Below, in pieces: positions 27,080 through 36,140 of a stretch of DNA of 64,000 nt. The DNA comes from Pseudomonas benzenivorans. Lineage in GTDB: Bacteria; Pseudomonadota; Gammaproteobacteria; Pseudomonadales; Pseudomonadaceae. Under the pieces are notes generated by a model that saw only the letters and a program-made list of their open reading frames with translations, did not search any database and was not told the DNA's origin. The stretch's first letter is position 1. Each line of letters begins with the position of its first letter. The stretch covers positions 1,240,001 through 1,304,000 of the forward strand of contig NZ_CP137892.1 in assembly GCF_033547155.1 (NCBI RefSeq), read 5' to 3'. The position numbers and the translations under genes are program-made.

Positions 27080-28487
27080 GGGCCGGAGGCCGGCGGTGAA
27101 CAGGCCGGGCAGCCTGAGCGGGCGGCTGCTGCGGCGCCTGGCGCTGCTGCTGGCGCTGATCCTGCTGCTCAGCAGCCTGAGCGCCTACTGGAGCGCACGG
27201 CGCGCCGCCGATACCGCCTACGACCGTACCCTGCTGGCCTCGGCACGGGCCATCGCCGACGGCCTGTACAGCGACGACGGCCGGCTCAAGGCCAACGTGC
27301 CCTACGTGGCCCTGGACACCTTCGCCTACGACAGCGCCGGGCGCATCTATTACCAGGTGCTGGACCCGAACGGAGCCCTGGTCTCCGGTTACCAGGGGCT
27401 GCCTGAACCCCCGTCTGGCACCCGCCGTACCGATGACTACCCGGCTTTGGCGCGTTTCTACGACGGCCAGTTCCGCGCTCAAGGCGTGCGTCTGGTCAGC
27501 CTGTTGCAGCCGGTCAGCGAGCCGCAGCTCAACGGCATCGCCGAGATACGTGTGGCCGAGACCCAGGGTGCCCGCGAGCGCATGGCCCGCGAGCTGCTGC
27601 TCGGTACCCTGTGGCGCATGGGCGCGTTGTCGCTCAGCGCGCTGCTGCTGGTGTGGCTGGCGGTCAGCGCCGCACTACGGCCGCTGGAGAGCCTGCGCCG
27701 GGCCGTGGCCGAGCGCGGCAGCGATGACCTGCGGCCATTGCCCGACGATGAGTTGCCGCGGGAGCTGCGGCCGCTGGTGCAGGCCCTCAACCAGTTCAAT
27801 GAGCGCCTGCGTGGCCTGTTCGAGCGCCAGTCGCAGTTCATCGCCGAGGCCGCCCACGAGTTGCGCACGCCCCTGGCGGCGCTCAAGGCGCGGGTCGAAC
27901 TGGGCCTACGCGCGCAGCAGCCGCAGGAGTGGCGCGGCACCCTGGAGGAGGCCGCGCAGAACACCGAACGCCTGACTCAGCTGGCCAACCAGCTGCTGTC
28001 CCTGGCGCGCATCGAGAGCGGGGCACGGGCCATCGCCGAGGGCGGTGCGCAGCGCCTGGACCTCAACCAGTTGGCCCGCGAGCTGGGCCTGGCCCTGGCG
28101 CCCCTGGCCCATGCCCGCGGCATCGCCCTGGCCCTGGAGGCCGAGCAGTCGGTGTGGCTGCGGGGCGAGCCGACGCTACTCAACGAGTTGCTGTGCAATC
28201 TGGTCGACAATGCCCTGGCCCATACCCCGGCGGGCGGCAACGTCGTGGTGCGGGTGCTGCCGCCGGCCGTGCTGGAGGTGCAGGACGATGGGCCGGGGAT
28301 TCCCGCCGATGAGCGCGAGAAGGTGTTCCAGCGCTTCTATCGTGGCGGCCGCGGGGGGGATGGGGTCGGACTGGGGCTGGCCATAGTCGGGGAGGTCTGC
28401 CGCGCGCACCGGGCGCGCATCAGCCTGCATCAGGCGCAGCCGTGCGGTCTGCTGGTGCGGGTGGAGTTTGCTCAGGAGGCGGGCTGA
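27072..28487 (+). CDS. tctE: Sensor histidine kinase TctE
   Basis: This 471-residue kinase starts at ATG 27072, overlapping the tctD stop (ATGACTGA). Two membrane helices (about 21-43 and 178-200) flank a ~135-residue periplasmic sensor domain of the TctE type. A HAMP-like linker follows, then the phospho-acceptor histidine box AAHELRTPLAALKARV (about 260). The ATPase domain has the N box LLCNLVDNALAHTP, G1 VQDDGPGIP and G2 GVGLGLAIV. It should sense extracytoplasmic tricarboxylates and phosphorylate TctD. Its last 68 bp overlap, antisense, the end of the convergent binding-protein gene. Confidence 0.93.
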   Translation: MTEGRRPAVNRPGSLSGRLLRRLALLLALILLLSSLSAYWSARRAADTAYDRTLLASARAIADGLYSDDGRLKANVPYVALDTFAYDSAGRIYYQVLDPNGALVSGYQGLPEPPSGTRRTDDYPALARFYDGQFRAQGVRLVSLLQPVSEPQLNGIAEIRVAETQGARERMARELLLGTLWRMGALSLSALLLVWLAVSAALRPLESLRRAVAERGSDDLRPLPDDELPRELRPLVQALNQFNERLRGLFERQSQFIAEAAHELRTPLAALKARVELGLRAQQPQEWRGTLEEAAQNTERLTQLANQLLSLARIESGARAIAEGGAQRLDLNQLARELGLALAPLAHARGIALALEAEQSVWLRGEPTLLNELLCNLVDNALAHTPAGGNVVVRVLPPAVLEVQDDGPGIPADEREKVFQRFYRGGRGGDGVGLGLAIVGEVCRAHRARISLHQAQPCGLLVRVEFAQEAG

Positions 28488-29247
28488 CCTGGGGAATCAT
28501 GCTCAGTGGCTGCCGTGCTTCCAGCAGCCACCGAGCGATCTTGCCGTTCTCGTGCAGGCGCGCCAGGCCGTTATTGAAGCGCGCCATCAGCTCGGCGTTA
28601 GCGGCGATCCTGCGCGACAGCAAGAGATGCAGGCTGTGACTGCTCAGCGGCAGGGGATGAAAGCTCAATTGCGCCCGCTCGGCGCTGGTGAAGCGCCGGG
28701 CCAGCAGGCTCGAGGCGGCTAGGCGGGAAAGCGGGAACAGGTCGATCCGTCCCGCCAGCAATTGGCGCAGGGCCACTTCATCGCTGTTGATGCGCTGGAC
28801 ATTCAGCCGGCCGGTCGACTCGGCCCGCTCGAAGGCCTTGCCGTAATAGTAGCCACGGGTGGCGCCGATTCGCAGGCCCCGGAGATCGTCGAGGGTCTGC
28901 CAGGCGAACTCCACGGACTTGCGGTGGAGTAGATGGGTCTGGGTGTCAAGCACCGGGTCGCTGATGAAAAACAGGCGCTCGCGTTCGGCGTTGCGTCGCC
29001 ACAGTGCGGTGCCGGCGCGCTGGCCTTGGGTGGCCAGCTGCATGGCGCGCGCCCAGGGCAGGAACTCCCACCGCACCTCGATGCCTTCGAGGGCGAAGGC
29101 TTCCGCGACTATCTGTGAGGCTACACCTTGCTTTGGCAGCTCCGCGCCGTGGAAAGGCGGCCATTCGCCGCTGGTCAAACGCAGCTGTTGTGCCGCCTCC
29201 ACGCCGCTGCCCAGGAGCAAGGAGAACAGCAGCATCACAACGCGCAT
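28420..29247 (-). CDS. Orphan periplasmic solute-binding protein (SBP_bac_3 type)
   Basis: This 275-residue protein has a signal peptide (MRVVMLLFSLLLGSGVEA) and the type 3 extracellular binding-protein pattern: LRLTSGEWPPFHG at the start, then GVASQIVAEAFALEGIEVRWEFLPWARAM, and domain-2 elements LRGLRIGATRGYYYG and RFNNGLARLHENGKIARWL. No permease or ATPase gene is adjacent, so it may work with a remote transporter or as a sensor component. Its Pro/Ala-rich C-terminus is encoded within the 68 bp that overlap tctE on the other strand, suggesting it was extended by loss of an earlier stop. The ligand is unknown. Confidence 0.8.
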   Translation of the reverse strand: MRVVMLLFSLLLGSGVEAAQQLRLTSGEWPPFHGAELPKQGVASQIVAEAFALEGIEVRWEFLPWARAMQLATQGQRAGTALWRRNAERERLFFISDPVLDTQTHLLHRKSVEFAWQTLDDLRGLRIGATRGYYYGKAFERAESTGRLNVQRINSDEVALRQLLAGRIDLFPLSRLAASSLLARRFTSAERAQLSFHPLPLSSHSLHLLLSRRIAANAELMARFNNGLARLHENGKIARWLLEARQPLSMIPQVSPPPEQTPPAPADRTAAPDAG

Positions 29248-29313
29248 ATGGCAGGTCCCTTAACCGAATGACTCCAAGTCTAGTGGCCGATTGCGCGCCA
29301 CGACGCATTCAAC

Positions 29314-30150
29314 TCACTGCAGCATGCCCATGGCGGCGTCCATAGCGGCGGAGAGGTCCTCGTCTTCCTGCATGTCGACATTCGGGTCGAGGCCGAGCTT
29401 GGCGAATGCCGGGATCTGTCCCCAGTCCAGCTGGGTATAGGGGTGCTGGCTGCCCAGGTAGCTCTGCAGCGTGGCGACTTGGACGATATCGACGTAATCG
29501 GCCTTGGCGCTGTCGCGGCCGAAGTCCAGGTGCTGGCCGGGCACCATGGCGATCGGCTCGGGGAACTCCCAGGTGCGCAGGATCTTGTCGCCGATGATCG
29601 GATGGATCTTCTCGATCACGTGGTTGAGGCTGATCGAGTCGGCCAGCAGCTCGCTGTGCTCCTCGGCATAGGTGAGGATCGGCAGCACGCCGATCTGGTG
29701 CACCAGGCCGGCGAGGGTGGCCTGGTCCGGCATCAGGCGGGTGTAGTGGCGGCACAGCACGTGGCAGATGCCGGCGATCTCCGTGCTCTTGTTCCACACC
29801 TCGCGCATCTTGCGGTCGACCACGTCGGAGGTGGCCTGGAACATCTGCTCCATGGCCAGGCCGGTGGCCAAGTTGCTGGTGTAGTTGATGCCCAGGCGGC
29901 CCACCGCCATCTGCAGGTCGGTGATCTCCTTGTTGGTCCGCAGCAGCGGGCTGTTGACCACCTTGATGATGCGCGCGGTCAGGGCCGCATCGTTGCCGAT
30001 CACCTTGCTCAGCTGGGGGATGCCGATGTTCGGGTCTTCGGCGGCCTCGCGCACTTTCAGGGCGACCTCCGGCAGGGTGGGCAGCACCAGTTCATCGTTG
30101 TCGATGGCCTGCAGCAGTTCTTCTTGGACTTTCTCGGCGAGCTTGCTCAT
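29314..30150 (-). CDS. HDOD-domain signalling protein
   Basis: This 278-residue cytoplasmic protein consists almost entirely of an HDOD domain (about 15-215): LPTLPEVALKVREAAEDPN, DAALTARIIKVVNSPL, and AGLVHQIGVLPIL, where a catalytic HD pair of true phosphodiesterases would be degenerate. HDOD proteins are non-enzymatic relatives of HD-GYP proteins, used as adaptors in signalling. An acidic tail (DMQEDEDLSAAMDAA) follows. It lies 38 bp after ygfZ on the same strand and may be cotranscribed with it. Function is unknown. Confidence 0.88.
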   Translation of the reverse strand: MSKLAEKVQEELLQAIDNDELVLPTLPEVALKVREAAEDPNIGIPQLSKVIGNDAALTARIIKVVNSPLLRTNKEITDLQMAVGRLGINYTSNLATGLAMEQMFQATSDVVDRKMREVWNKSTEIAGICHVLCRHYTRLMPDQATLAGLVHQIGVLPILTYAEEHSELLADSISLNHVIEKIHPIIGDKILRTWEFPEPIAMVPGQHLDFGRDSAKADYVDIVQVATLQSYLGSQHPYTQLDWGQIPAFAKLGLDPNVDMQEDEDLSAAMDAAMGMLQ

Positions 30151-30188
30151 GCGCGGTTCTCTTCGGAGTCGGGCGGCGTGGAAGGGGT

Positions 30189-31130
30189 TCAGCGCTGGAT
30201 TTCGCGATCGGCGTCCAGGCTGTAGGGCAGGTCGAGCAGGCGCAGCGGCGGGCCTTCGGGGGCGCCCAGGCGAATGCGTCCGTCCTTCATGGCGTCCTCC
30301 TGCAGCACGGCGAGCAGTTCGGTGCCGTTGTCGCTTCGGGCGGCCAGGACCACCTCGCCGACCCCCGAGTTATGCACGGGGGAGAAAAGCTCGACGGCCG
30401 GTTCCGGCAGTTGCCGGTCATCCAGGGCCAGGCGATACAGGCGGCGCTTGAGCTTGCCCAGGTACTGCATGCGCGCGACGATCTCCTGGCCGGTATAGCA
30501 GCCCTTCTTGAAGCTGACCGCGCCGAGGGCCTGCAGGTTGAGCATCTGCGGGATGAACAGTTCGCGGGTGCTGCCCAGTACCTGGCCGATGCCGGCGCGG
30601 ACCTGGGCCAGCAGCCAGTCATTCAGCGGCGCCTCCTGCAGCTGTGCGGCCAGGCGGGCACGCAGGGTCGGCGCCTCTTCGGCGGGGGTCCAGAGTTCGC
30701 TGCGGCCATCGCTCAGGCGCAGGGCCAGCAGATTGTGGGCACGGGCCACGCAATCGGCCTCCTGGGGCAGGTCCAGCCCCAGGCTGACCAGCGCACCGTC
30801 GCCGCCGCTGAGGCCGAAGCGTACCCAGGCGTCGCCTTCGTCGGCGAGCTTGGACTTGGAGAACACCGCATATTTCTGCAGGTCGGCCAGCTGCGGCGCG
30901 ACCAGCTCGCCGGCCATCGCCAGGAGGTAGCCGTCGGCCAGGCTGAGGATGCGGAAGCTCGACAGCATGCGGCCCTTGGGGGTGCAGCGGGCGCCGAGGC
31001 TGCTGCGGCTGTCGCTCAGGTAGTTGAGGTTGCAGGTCAGCTGGCCCTGGAGGAACTTGCTGGCATCGGGACCGCGAACGGCCAGGATGCCTTCGTGACT
31101 GAGGGTGCAGAAAAATGCGGTTTCGGCCAT
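30189..31130 (-). CDS. ygfZ: Folate-dependent Fe-S cluster maintenance protein YgfZ
   Basis: This 313-residue protein of the GcvT-like fold carries the YgfZ signature KGCYTGQE (in FKKGCYTGQEIVARMQYLG, about residues 220-238) with its functional cysteine. YgfZ supports repair or activity of certain Fe-S enzymes with tetrahydrofolate. The start at 31130 (MAETAFFCTLSHEG) matches the usual length of about 313 residues, although no good Shine-Dalgarno sequence is visible; longer in-frame starts run into the divergent sdhE promoter region. It is divergent from sdhE. Confidence 0.92.
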   Translation of the reverse strand: MAETAFFCTLSHEGILAVRGPDASKFLQGQLTCNLNYLSDSRSSLGARCTPKGRMLSSFRILSLADGYLLAMAGELVAPQLADLQKYAVFSKSKLADEGDAWVRFGLSGGDGALVSLGLDLPQEADCVARAHNLLALRLSDGRSELWTPAEEAPTLRARLAAQLQEAPLNDWLLAQVRAGIGQVLGSTRELFIPQMLNLQALGAVSFKKGCYTGQEIVARMQYLGKLKRRLYRLALDDRQLPEPAVELFSPVHNSGVGEVVLAARSDNGTELLAVLQEDAMKDGRIRLGAPEGPPLRLLDLPYSLDADREIQR

Positions 31131-31319
31131 GGGGAGGAGGAGGTCGCCGGATAATGGGTCAGGGGCGACATCATAGAGCGCCACCGGAGGCTTGTCAGCG
31201 GCTGAGCGCACACCCGCGACCGGTGTTGCGGGTACTCGTCCGCTTAGGTCAACAGCCCGGGCTTTCATCGTTATACTGCCGGGCCGAATCAATGCCGGGC
31301 AATCTCAAGGAACCTTTTC

Positions 31320-31574
31320 ATGGTCGACTCGACTGAACTCAATCGCCTGTTCTGGCACAGCCGTCGCGGCATGCTGGAGCTGGACGTCCTGCTGGTGCCC
31401 TTCGTCAAGGAGGTCTACCCGAGCCTCGATGCCGAGGACCAGGCGCGCTACCGCAAGCTGCTCGCGTGCGAGGATCAGGACATGTTCGGCTGGTTCATGC
31501 AGCGCGGCGAGCCCGAGGATGCCGACCTCAAGCGCATGGTTCGCATGATCCTGGATCGTGTCCAGCCCAAGTGA
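31320..31574 (+). CDS. sdhE: Succinate dehydrogenase flavinylation factor SdhE (YgfY)
   Basis: This 84-residue protein contains the RGMLELD motif (residues 16-22; the RGxxE core) essential for attaching FAD to the flavoprotein subunits of succinate dehydrogenase and fumarate reductase. AAGGA lies about 8 nt before the ATG. A TATACT hexamer at 31272-31277 may be its -10 box, though no good -35 is visible. It overlaps the ygfX start by 17 bp, the same pairing as in enterobacteria, where the pair was also described as CptB/CptA. Confidence 0.95.
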   Translation: MVDSTELNRLFWHSRRGMLELDVLLVPFVKEVYPSLDAEDQARYRKLLACEDQDMFGWFMQRGEPEDADLKRMVRMILDRVQPK

Positions 31575-32010
31575 GGTATTCGAGTGCCGCTGGCGGCCCT
31601 CGCGGCTGCTGTTGCTGTGCTATGGGCTGACCCAGGCGCTGGCGCTGCTCAGTCTGCTATGGGTCGAGTTGCCGCCCTGGGGGTATGGGCTGGCAGTCGC
31701 CCTGTGCCTGGGGCATGCGGCCTGGGTGCTGCCGCGGCACATCCTGCTGAGCTCGGCCCAGGCATTCGGCGCCTTGCGTCATGATGCCGATGGCTGGCAG
31801 CTGTGGAACCGGGCGCGGGGCTGGCAGGCGATCCAGCTGCGCCCCGACAGCCTGGCCTTGCCGCCGATCGTGGTGCTGCGTTTTCGCCTGGCAAACGAGC
31901 GGCGCGTGCGCGGCCTGTGCATCCCCCGGGATGCGCTGGCGCACGATATCCATCGGCGCCTGCGGGTGCGGCTGAAATTTAGTCGCCGTAGGTGGGCGGC
32001 GCCAGAATAG
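31558..32010 (+). CDS. ygfX: YgfX-family membrane protein (CptA-like)
   Basis: This 150-residue protein starts at a GTG inside the sdhE reading frame. The N-terminus has two adjacent membrane helices (about 14-34 and 41-58), followed by a soluble basic domain ([20 protein letters not shown]) and an Arg-rich tail. Size, topology and direct coupling to sdhE fit YgfX, described in E. coli as a membrane protein affecting cytoskeletal polymers and also as a partner of SdhE; which role applies here is unknown. Its last 32 bp overlap, antisense, the nadB 3' end. Confidence 0.8.
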   Translation: MSSPSEVFECRWRPSRLLLLCYGLTQALALLSLLWVELPPWGYGLAVALCLGHAAWVLPRHILLSSAQAFGALRHDADGWQLWNRARGWQAIQLRPDSLALPPIVVLRFRLANERRVRGLCIPRDALAHDIHRRLRVRLKFSRRRWAAPE

Positions 32011-33595
32011 TGTCCCTGGCCTCGGCCAGTTGCTCGGGGTAGTCCAGGGTGTAGTGCAGGCCGCGGCTCTCGTGGCGCTGCATGGCCGAACGGATCATCA
32101 GCTCGGCGACCTGGGCCAGGTTGCGCAGCTCGATCAGGTCGCGGCTGACTTTGTAGTTGCTGTAGAACTCGTCGATCTCGTCGAGCAGCAGGCGTACCCG
32201 GTGCTGGGCGCGCTGCAGGCGCTTGTTGGTGCGCACGATGCCCACGTAGTCCCACATGAAACGCCGCAGCTCGTCCCAGTTGTGCGCGATGATCACGTCC
32301 TCGTCCGAATCGGTCACCTGGCTGGCGTCCCAGCACGGCAGTCCGCTGGGCATGGGCACCCTGTCGAGTGCCTGGGCGATGTCGGCGGCGGCGGCGCGGG
32401 CATAGACGAAGCATTCGAGCAGCGAATTGCTGGCCATGCGGTTGGCGCCGTGCAGGCCGGTGAAGCTGGTCTCGCCTATGGCGTAGAGCCCCGGCACGTC
32501 GGTCTGGCCGTGGTGGTCGACGACCACGCCGCCGCAGGTGTAGTGCGCCGCCGGCACCACGGGGATGGGTTCGCGGGTGATGTCGATGCCGAAGTCCAGG
32601 CAGCGCTCATAGACGGTCGGGAAGTGCGCCTTGATGAACTCCGCCGGCTTGTGGCTGATGTCCAGGTAGACGCAGTCGGCGCCCAGGCGCTTCATCTCGT
32701 GGTCGATGGCGCGGGCGACTATGTCGCGCGGCGCCAGTTCGCCGCGCTTGTCGAAGCGCGGCATGAAGCGCTGGCCGTTGGGCAGCTTGAGCAGGGCGCC
32801 CTCGCCGCGCAGGGCCTCGGTCACCAGGAAACTCTTGGCCTGGGGGTGGTACAGGCAGGTGGGGTGGAATTGGTTGAATTCCAGGTTGCCGACCCGGCAG
32901 CCGGCGCGCCAGGCCATGGCGATGCCGTCGCCGCAGGCGCCGTCCGGGTTGCTGGTGTACAGGTAGACCTTGGCCGCGCCGCCGGTGGCGAGCACGACGA
33001 AGCGGGCACTGAAGGTGTCGACCTGGCCGCTGTTGCGGTTGAGCACGTAGGCGCCCAGGCAGCGCTGGCCGTCGAGGTCGAGCTTGCGTTCGGTGATCAG
33101 GTCGACGGCCACCCGCTGTTCCAGCAGCTCGATGTTGCTCCGCTGCCTGGCCTGCTCCAGCAGGGTGTTGAAGATCGCCGCGCCGGTGGCGTCGGCGGCA
33201 TGGATGATGCGCCTGTGGCTGTGGCCACCCTCGCGGGTCAGGTGGAACTCGAAACCGCCGTCGTCGCTGGCGGTCTGCTCGTCGCGGGTGAAGGGCACGC
33301 CCTGGTCGATCAGCCACTGGATCGCGGCGCGGCTGTGTTCAACGGTGAAGCGCACGGCTTCTTCGCGGCACAGGCCGGCACCGGCGTTGAGGGTGTCCTC
33401 GACATGGGATTCGACTGTGTCGCTGTCGTCCAGCACTGCCGCTACGCCGCCCTGGGCCCAGTAGGTGGAGCCATTGGACAGGCTGCCCTTGCTCAGCACG
33501 GCGATGCGCAGGTGCTCAGGCAGGGTCAGGGCTAGGGTCAGGCCGGCCGCGCCGCTGCCGATGACGAGAACGTCGTGCTGATAGTGTTCGCTCAT
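31979..33595 (-). CDS. nadB: L-aspartate oxidase
   Basis: This 538-residue flavoenzyme oxidises L-aspartate to iminoaspartate, the first step of NAD biosynthesis. It shows the FAD dinucleotide motif [15 protein letters not shown] (about 8-22), the succinate-dehydrogenase-type [16 protein letters not shown], the active-site [20 protein letters not shown] stretch ([16 protein letters not shown], about 130), and [21 protein letters not shown] near 375. The start MSEHYQHDV at 33595 gives the length usual for Pseudomonas NadB. It is divergent from algU, the conserved Pseudomonas arrangement. Confidence 0.97.
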   Translation of the reverse strand: MSEHYQHDVLVIGSGAAGLTLALTLPEHLRIAVLSKGSLSNGSTYWAQGGVAAVLDDSDTVESHVEDTLNAGAGLCREEAVRFTVEHSRAAIQWLIDQGVPFTRDEQTASDDGGFEFHLTREGGHSHRRIIHAADATGAAIFNTLLEQARQRSNIELLEQRVAVDLITERKLDLDGQRCLGAYVLNRNSGQVDTFSARFVVLATGGAAKVYLYTSNPDGACGDGIAMAWRAGCRVGNLEFNQFHPTCLYHPQAKSFLVTEALRGEGALLKLPNGQRFMPRFDKRGELAPRDIVARAIDHEMKRLGADCVYLDISHKPAEFIKAHFPTVYERCLDFGIDITREPIPVVPAAHYTCGGVVVDHHGQTDVPGLYAIGETSFTGLHGANRMASNSLLECFVYARAAAADIAQALDRVPMPSGLPCWDASQVTDSDEDVIIAHNWDELRRFMWDYVGIVRTNKRLQRAQHRVRLLLDEIDEFYSNYKVSRDLIELRNLAQVAELMIRSAMQRHESRGLHYTLDYPEQLAEARDTILAPPTYGD

Positions 33596-33680
33596 GTACA
33601 GATCCCGCGAGAAAGCGCCCCTAGTATATAGAGGGGGTGGTCGGCACAATAGCGCGCTTGTGGCTGGCTGTGGGGCTTGG

Positions 33681-33708
33681 GAACTTTCTTGTCGTTTCGA
33701 GTTCCATA
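33681..33708 (+). promoter_or_regulatory. Putative AlgU-dependent promoter upstream of algU (distal)
   Basis: GAACTT, 16 nt, TCCATA: a good match to the extracytoplasmic sigma factor AlgU/RpoE pattern (GAACTT-N16/17-TCnnA). It lies about 267 bp before the algU start and implies autoregulation, as known for P. aeruginosa algU. Confidence 0.7.
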
Positions 33709-33888
33709 ATCGGTCGCTTAGAGTGGGTTTTGTCCACTCGGCATGTTGCCCTGTGGCTCAAGTGGCAGGCTCGCCGGTCGAGCGTGCGGGTGACCTAAGA
33801 TTATTCACGCGGCAGGGCGCAGTCCCCTGTCGCGTTATTCCGTGCAACGCCGAAAAGGTCTTTGTCGGAAGCTTGTTTGTAAGGGGGA

Positions 33889-33916
33889 GAACTTTTGCGC
33901 AACGCCCGAGTCTATT
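33889..33916 (+). promoter_or_regulatory. Putative AlgU-dependent promoter upstream of algU (proximal)
   Basis: A second GAACTT, 16 nt, TCTATT element lies about 59 bp before the algU start. It has the same spacing as the distal copy, suggesting two autoregulated start sites in the 379-bp nadB-algU gap. Confidence 0.7.
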
Positions 33917-33974
33917 TTGGCAAGCCGAGTCACCGGCAGGCGCTGCACTCCTTCGGACTGGGCGAGGAGTGTTC

Positions 33975-34556
33975 ATGCTAACCCAGGAAGAGGACCAGCA
34001 ACTGGTCGAGCGCGTGCAGCGCGGAGACAAGCGAGCATTCGATCTACTGGTGCTGAAGTATCAACACAAGATTCTCGGGTTGATCGTGCGTTTCGTGCAC
34101 GACAGTCATGAGGCTCAGGATGTGGCGCAGGAAGCTTTCGTCAAAGCCTATCGGGCATTAGGGAATTTCCGTGGCGAGAGTGCGTTCTATACCTGGCTGT
34201 ATCGTATCGCCATCAATACGGCGAAGAACCATCTGGTGTCGCGGGGACGGCGACCGCCAGACAGTGATGTAAGTGCTGAGGATGCGGAGTTTTACGACGG
34301 CGACCATGCCCTGAAGGATATCGAGTCGCCGGAGCGCATCATGTTGCGGGATGAGATCGAGGCCACCGTGCATCGCAGCATCCAGCAGTTGCCAGATGAT
34401 TTACGTACGGCCCTAACCTTGCGTGAATTCGATGGTCTCAGTTACGAGGACATTGCCAGCGTCATGCAATGTCCGGTGGGCACCGTGCGCTCGCGGATAT
34501 TTCGAGCGCGCGAGGCCATAGACAAGTCCCTGCAACCCTTGTTGCAGGAAGCCTAA
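33975..34556 (+). CDS. algU: Extracytoplasmic-function sigma factor AlgU (RpoE/sigma-22)
   Basis: This 193-residue sigma factor is the exact usual length. Region 2 lies at about 10-90 (AFDLLVLKYQHKILGLIVRFV, QDVAQEAFVKAYRALGNFRG, FYTWLYRIAINTAKN). Region 4 is at about 130-185 (LPDDLRTALTLREFDGLSYEDIA and the helix-turn-helix MQCPVGTVRSRIFRAREAI). ATG 33975 has GAGGAG 6 nt upstream. AlgU directs the envelope-stress and alginate regulon and is held by the anti-sigma factor MucA encoded next; in the same operon are mucB, mucC and mucD. Confidence 0.98.
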   Translation: MLTQEEDQQLVERVQRGDKRAFDLLVLKYQHKILGLIVRFVHDSHEAQDVAQEAFVKAYRALGNFRGESAFYTWLYRIAINTAKNHLVSRGRRPPDSDVSAEDAEFYDGDHALKDIESPERIMLRDEIEATVHRSIQQLPDDLRTALTLREFDGLSYEDIASVMQCPVGTVRSRIFRAREAIDKSLQPLLQEA

Positions 34557-34587
34557 GACAGCGGCGACAGCCAAGAGAGGAACCGCC

Positions 34588-35178
34588 ATGAGTCGAGAAG
34601 CCCTGCAGGAATCGCTGTCCGCGGTGATGGATAACGAAGCGGACGAACTGGAATTGCGCCGAGTGCTTGGAGCGAGCGACGATGCCGAGCTGCGTGCGAC
34701 CTGGTCGCGCTATCAGATCGCTCGCGCCGTGATGCACAAGGAGTTGCTGGAGCCGAAGCTGGATATCGCGGCGGCGGTTTCCGCGGCGTTGGCCGACGAG
34801 GCGCTGCCGGTGGTCGAGAAGACGTCTCGTGGGCCCTGGCGGGCAGTGGGTCGCCTGGCCGTGGCGGCCTCGGTGACCGTTGCCGTTCTGGCGGGTGTGC
34901 GTCTATACAATCAGGATGAGATCGGCGCTGCGCAGCTGGCGCAGCAGGCTTCTCAGCCGGCTCTGGTCAGTCCGCAAGCCCAGGGTCCAGCCATGCTGGC
35001 GGGCTTCAGTTCGGCCGCCGAGCAGCCGGGAGCGGCGCAGGCCGCCGCCGATGCCGAGGCGGGCTGGCATGAGCAGCGTTTGCCGGCTTATCTGCGTCAG
35101 CATGCCCAGCAAGCCGCGATGAGTGGCGGCGAGGGGGCGTTGCCCTATGCGCGCGCCGCAAGTCTGGAAGGCCGTTAA
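34588..35178 (+). CDS. mucA: Anti-sigma factor MucA, apparently intact
   Basis: This 196-residue membrane protein sequesters AlgU with its N-terminal cytoplasmic domain (EALQESLSAVMDNEADELEL). One membrane helix lies at about 86-103 (VGRLAVAASVTVAVLAGV), and a periplasmic domain follows that is cut during envelope stress by the AlgW/MucP cascade and bound by MucB. No frameshift or premature stop is present, so the strain is not a classic mucA mucoid mutant. The periplasmic part is Ala/Gln-rich. Confidence 0.96.
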   Translation: MSREALQESLSAVMDNEADELELRRVLGASDDAELRATWSRYQIARAVMHKELLEPKLDIAAAVSAALADEALPVVEKTSRGPWRAVGRLAVAASVTVAVLAGVRLYNQDEIGAAQLAQQASQPALVSPQAQGPAMLAGFSSAAEQPGAAQAAADAEAGWHEQRLPAYLRQHAQQAAMSGGEGALPYARAASLEGR

Positions 35179-35186
35179 GGAGGCGC

Positions 35187-36140
35187 ATGCGCTTTATTCC
35201 TCTCACCATTCTCCTGTATGGCGGATGGGCGATGTCGGCCTTCGCTGCAGAGGGCGCGCAAGACTGGTTGCAGCGCCTGGCTGAGGCGGACCGCAGTCAG
35301 AGTTTTCAGGGCACTTTCGTTTACGAGCGCAATGGCAGTTTCTCCACCCACGGCATCTGGCACAGGGTCGAGGCGGATGGGGCCGTGCGCGAGCGTCTCC
35401 TGCAATTGGACGGACCCGCTCAGGAAATAGTGCGGGTGAACGGGCGGGCCGAGTGCGTGAGCGGTACCCTGGCCGATCAGGTCGTGGGCGATCAGGCCTG
35501 GCCTGCTCGTGAGCTCGATGTTGAGCAGTTGGCGCGCTGGTACGAGCTGAAGAAGACCGGTGAGTCCCGCGTGGCGGGCCGCGCGGCGGTGGTGCTGGCG
35601 CTGGTGCCGCGTGATCAGCATCGCTATGCGGTAGAGCTGCATTTGGATCGTGAGAGTGGCCTGCCGCTGAAAACCCTGCTGCTCAACGATAAAGGCCAGC
35701 TGCTCGAGCGCTTCCAGTTCACCCGCCTGGAGCTTTCGTCCCCCCCTGGCGATGCGGCGCTACGGCCGAGCGCAGATTGTCGGTCTGTGCCCGTGGCTGA
35801 GGCGAGCACTGCCGATGGCGACGCCTGGCGGGCTGAATGGCTGCCCCCGGGTTTTAGCCTGAATACCGTGAGTCAGCGCCGTAGTCCGGCTTCGGATGAA
35901 ACCGTCGCATGCCTGGTGTATGACGATGGTGTGGCCCGTTTCAGTGTGTTTCTGGAGCCTTTGCAGGGCGCCGTGGTCGCTGATGCGCGCAGTCAGCTCG
36001 GCCCGACCGTCGCGGTTTCCCGGCGCATGGCGACCAGCGACGGCGATGTGATGGTCACGGTGGTCGGCGAAATCCCTCTGGGTACGGCGGAGCGGGTGGC
36101 ATTGTCGATGCGGGCTGGCGAAGCGCAGGCTACGCCGTGA
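35187..36140 (+). CDS. mucB: Periplasmic sigma-factor regulator MucB (RseB family)
   Basis: This 317-residue protein has a short signal peptide ending at AMSAFAAEG and a two-domain RseB architecture. The large N-terminal lipid-sensing domain (FQGTFVYERNGSFSTHGIWHRV ... QFTRLEL, about 40-190) is followed by a smaller C-terminal domain (about 205-310, including WLPPGFSL). It binds the MucA periplasmic domain and protects it from proteolysis until lipid/LPS stress signals arrive. It starts 9 bp after mucA and overlaps mucC by 4 bp. Confidence 0.96.
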   Translation: MRFIPLTILLYGGWAMSAFAAEGAQDWLQRLAEADRSQSFQGTFVYERNGSFSTHGIWHRVEADGAVRERLLQLDGPAQEIVRVNGRAECVSGTLADQVVGDQAWPARELDVEQLARWYELKKTGESRVAGRAAVVLALVPRDQHRYAVELHLDRESGLPLKTLLLNDKGQLLERFQFTRLELSSPPGDAALRPSADCRSVPVAEASTADGDAWRAEWLPPGFSLNTVSQRRSPASDETVACLVYDDGVARFSVFLEPLQGAVVADARSQLGPTVAVSRRMATSDGDVMVTVVGEIPLGTAERVALSMRAGEAQATP

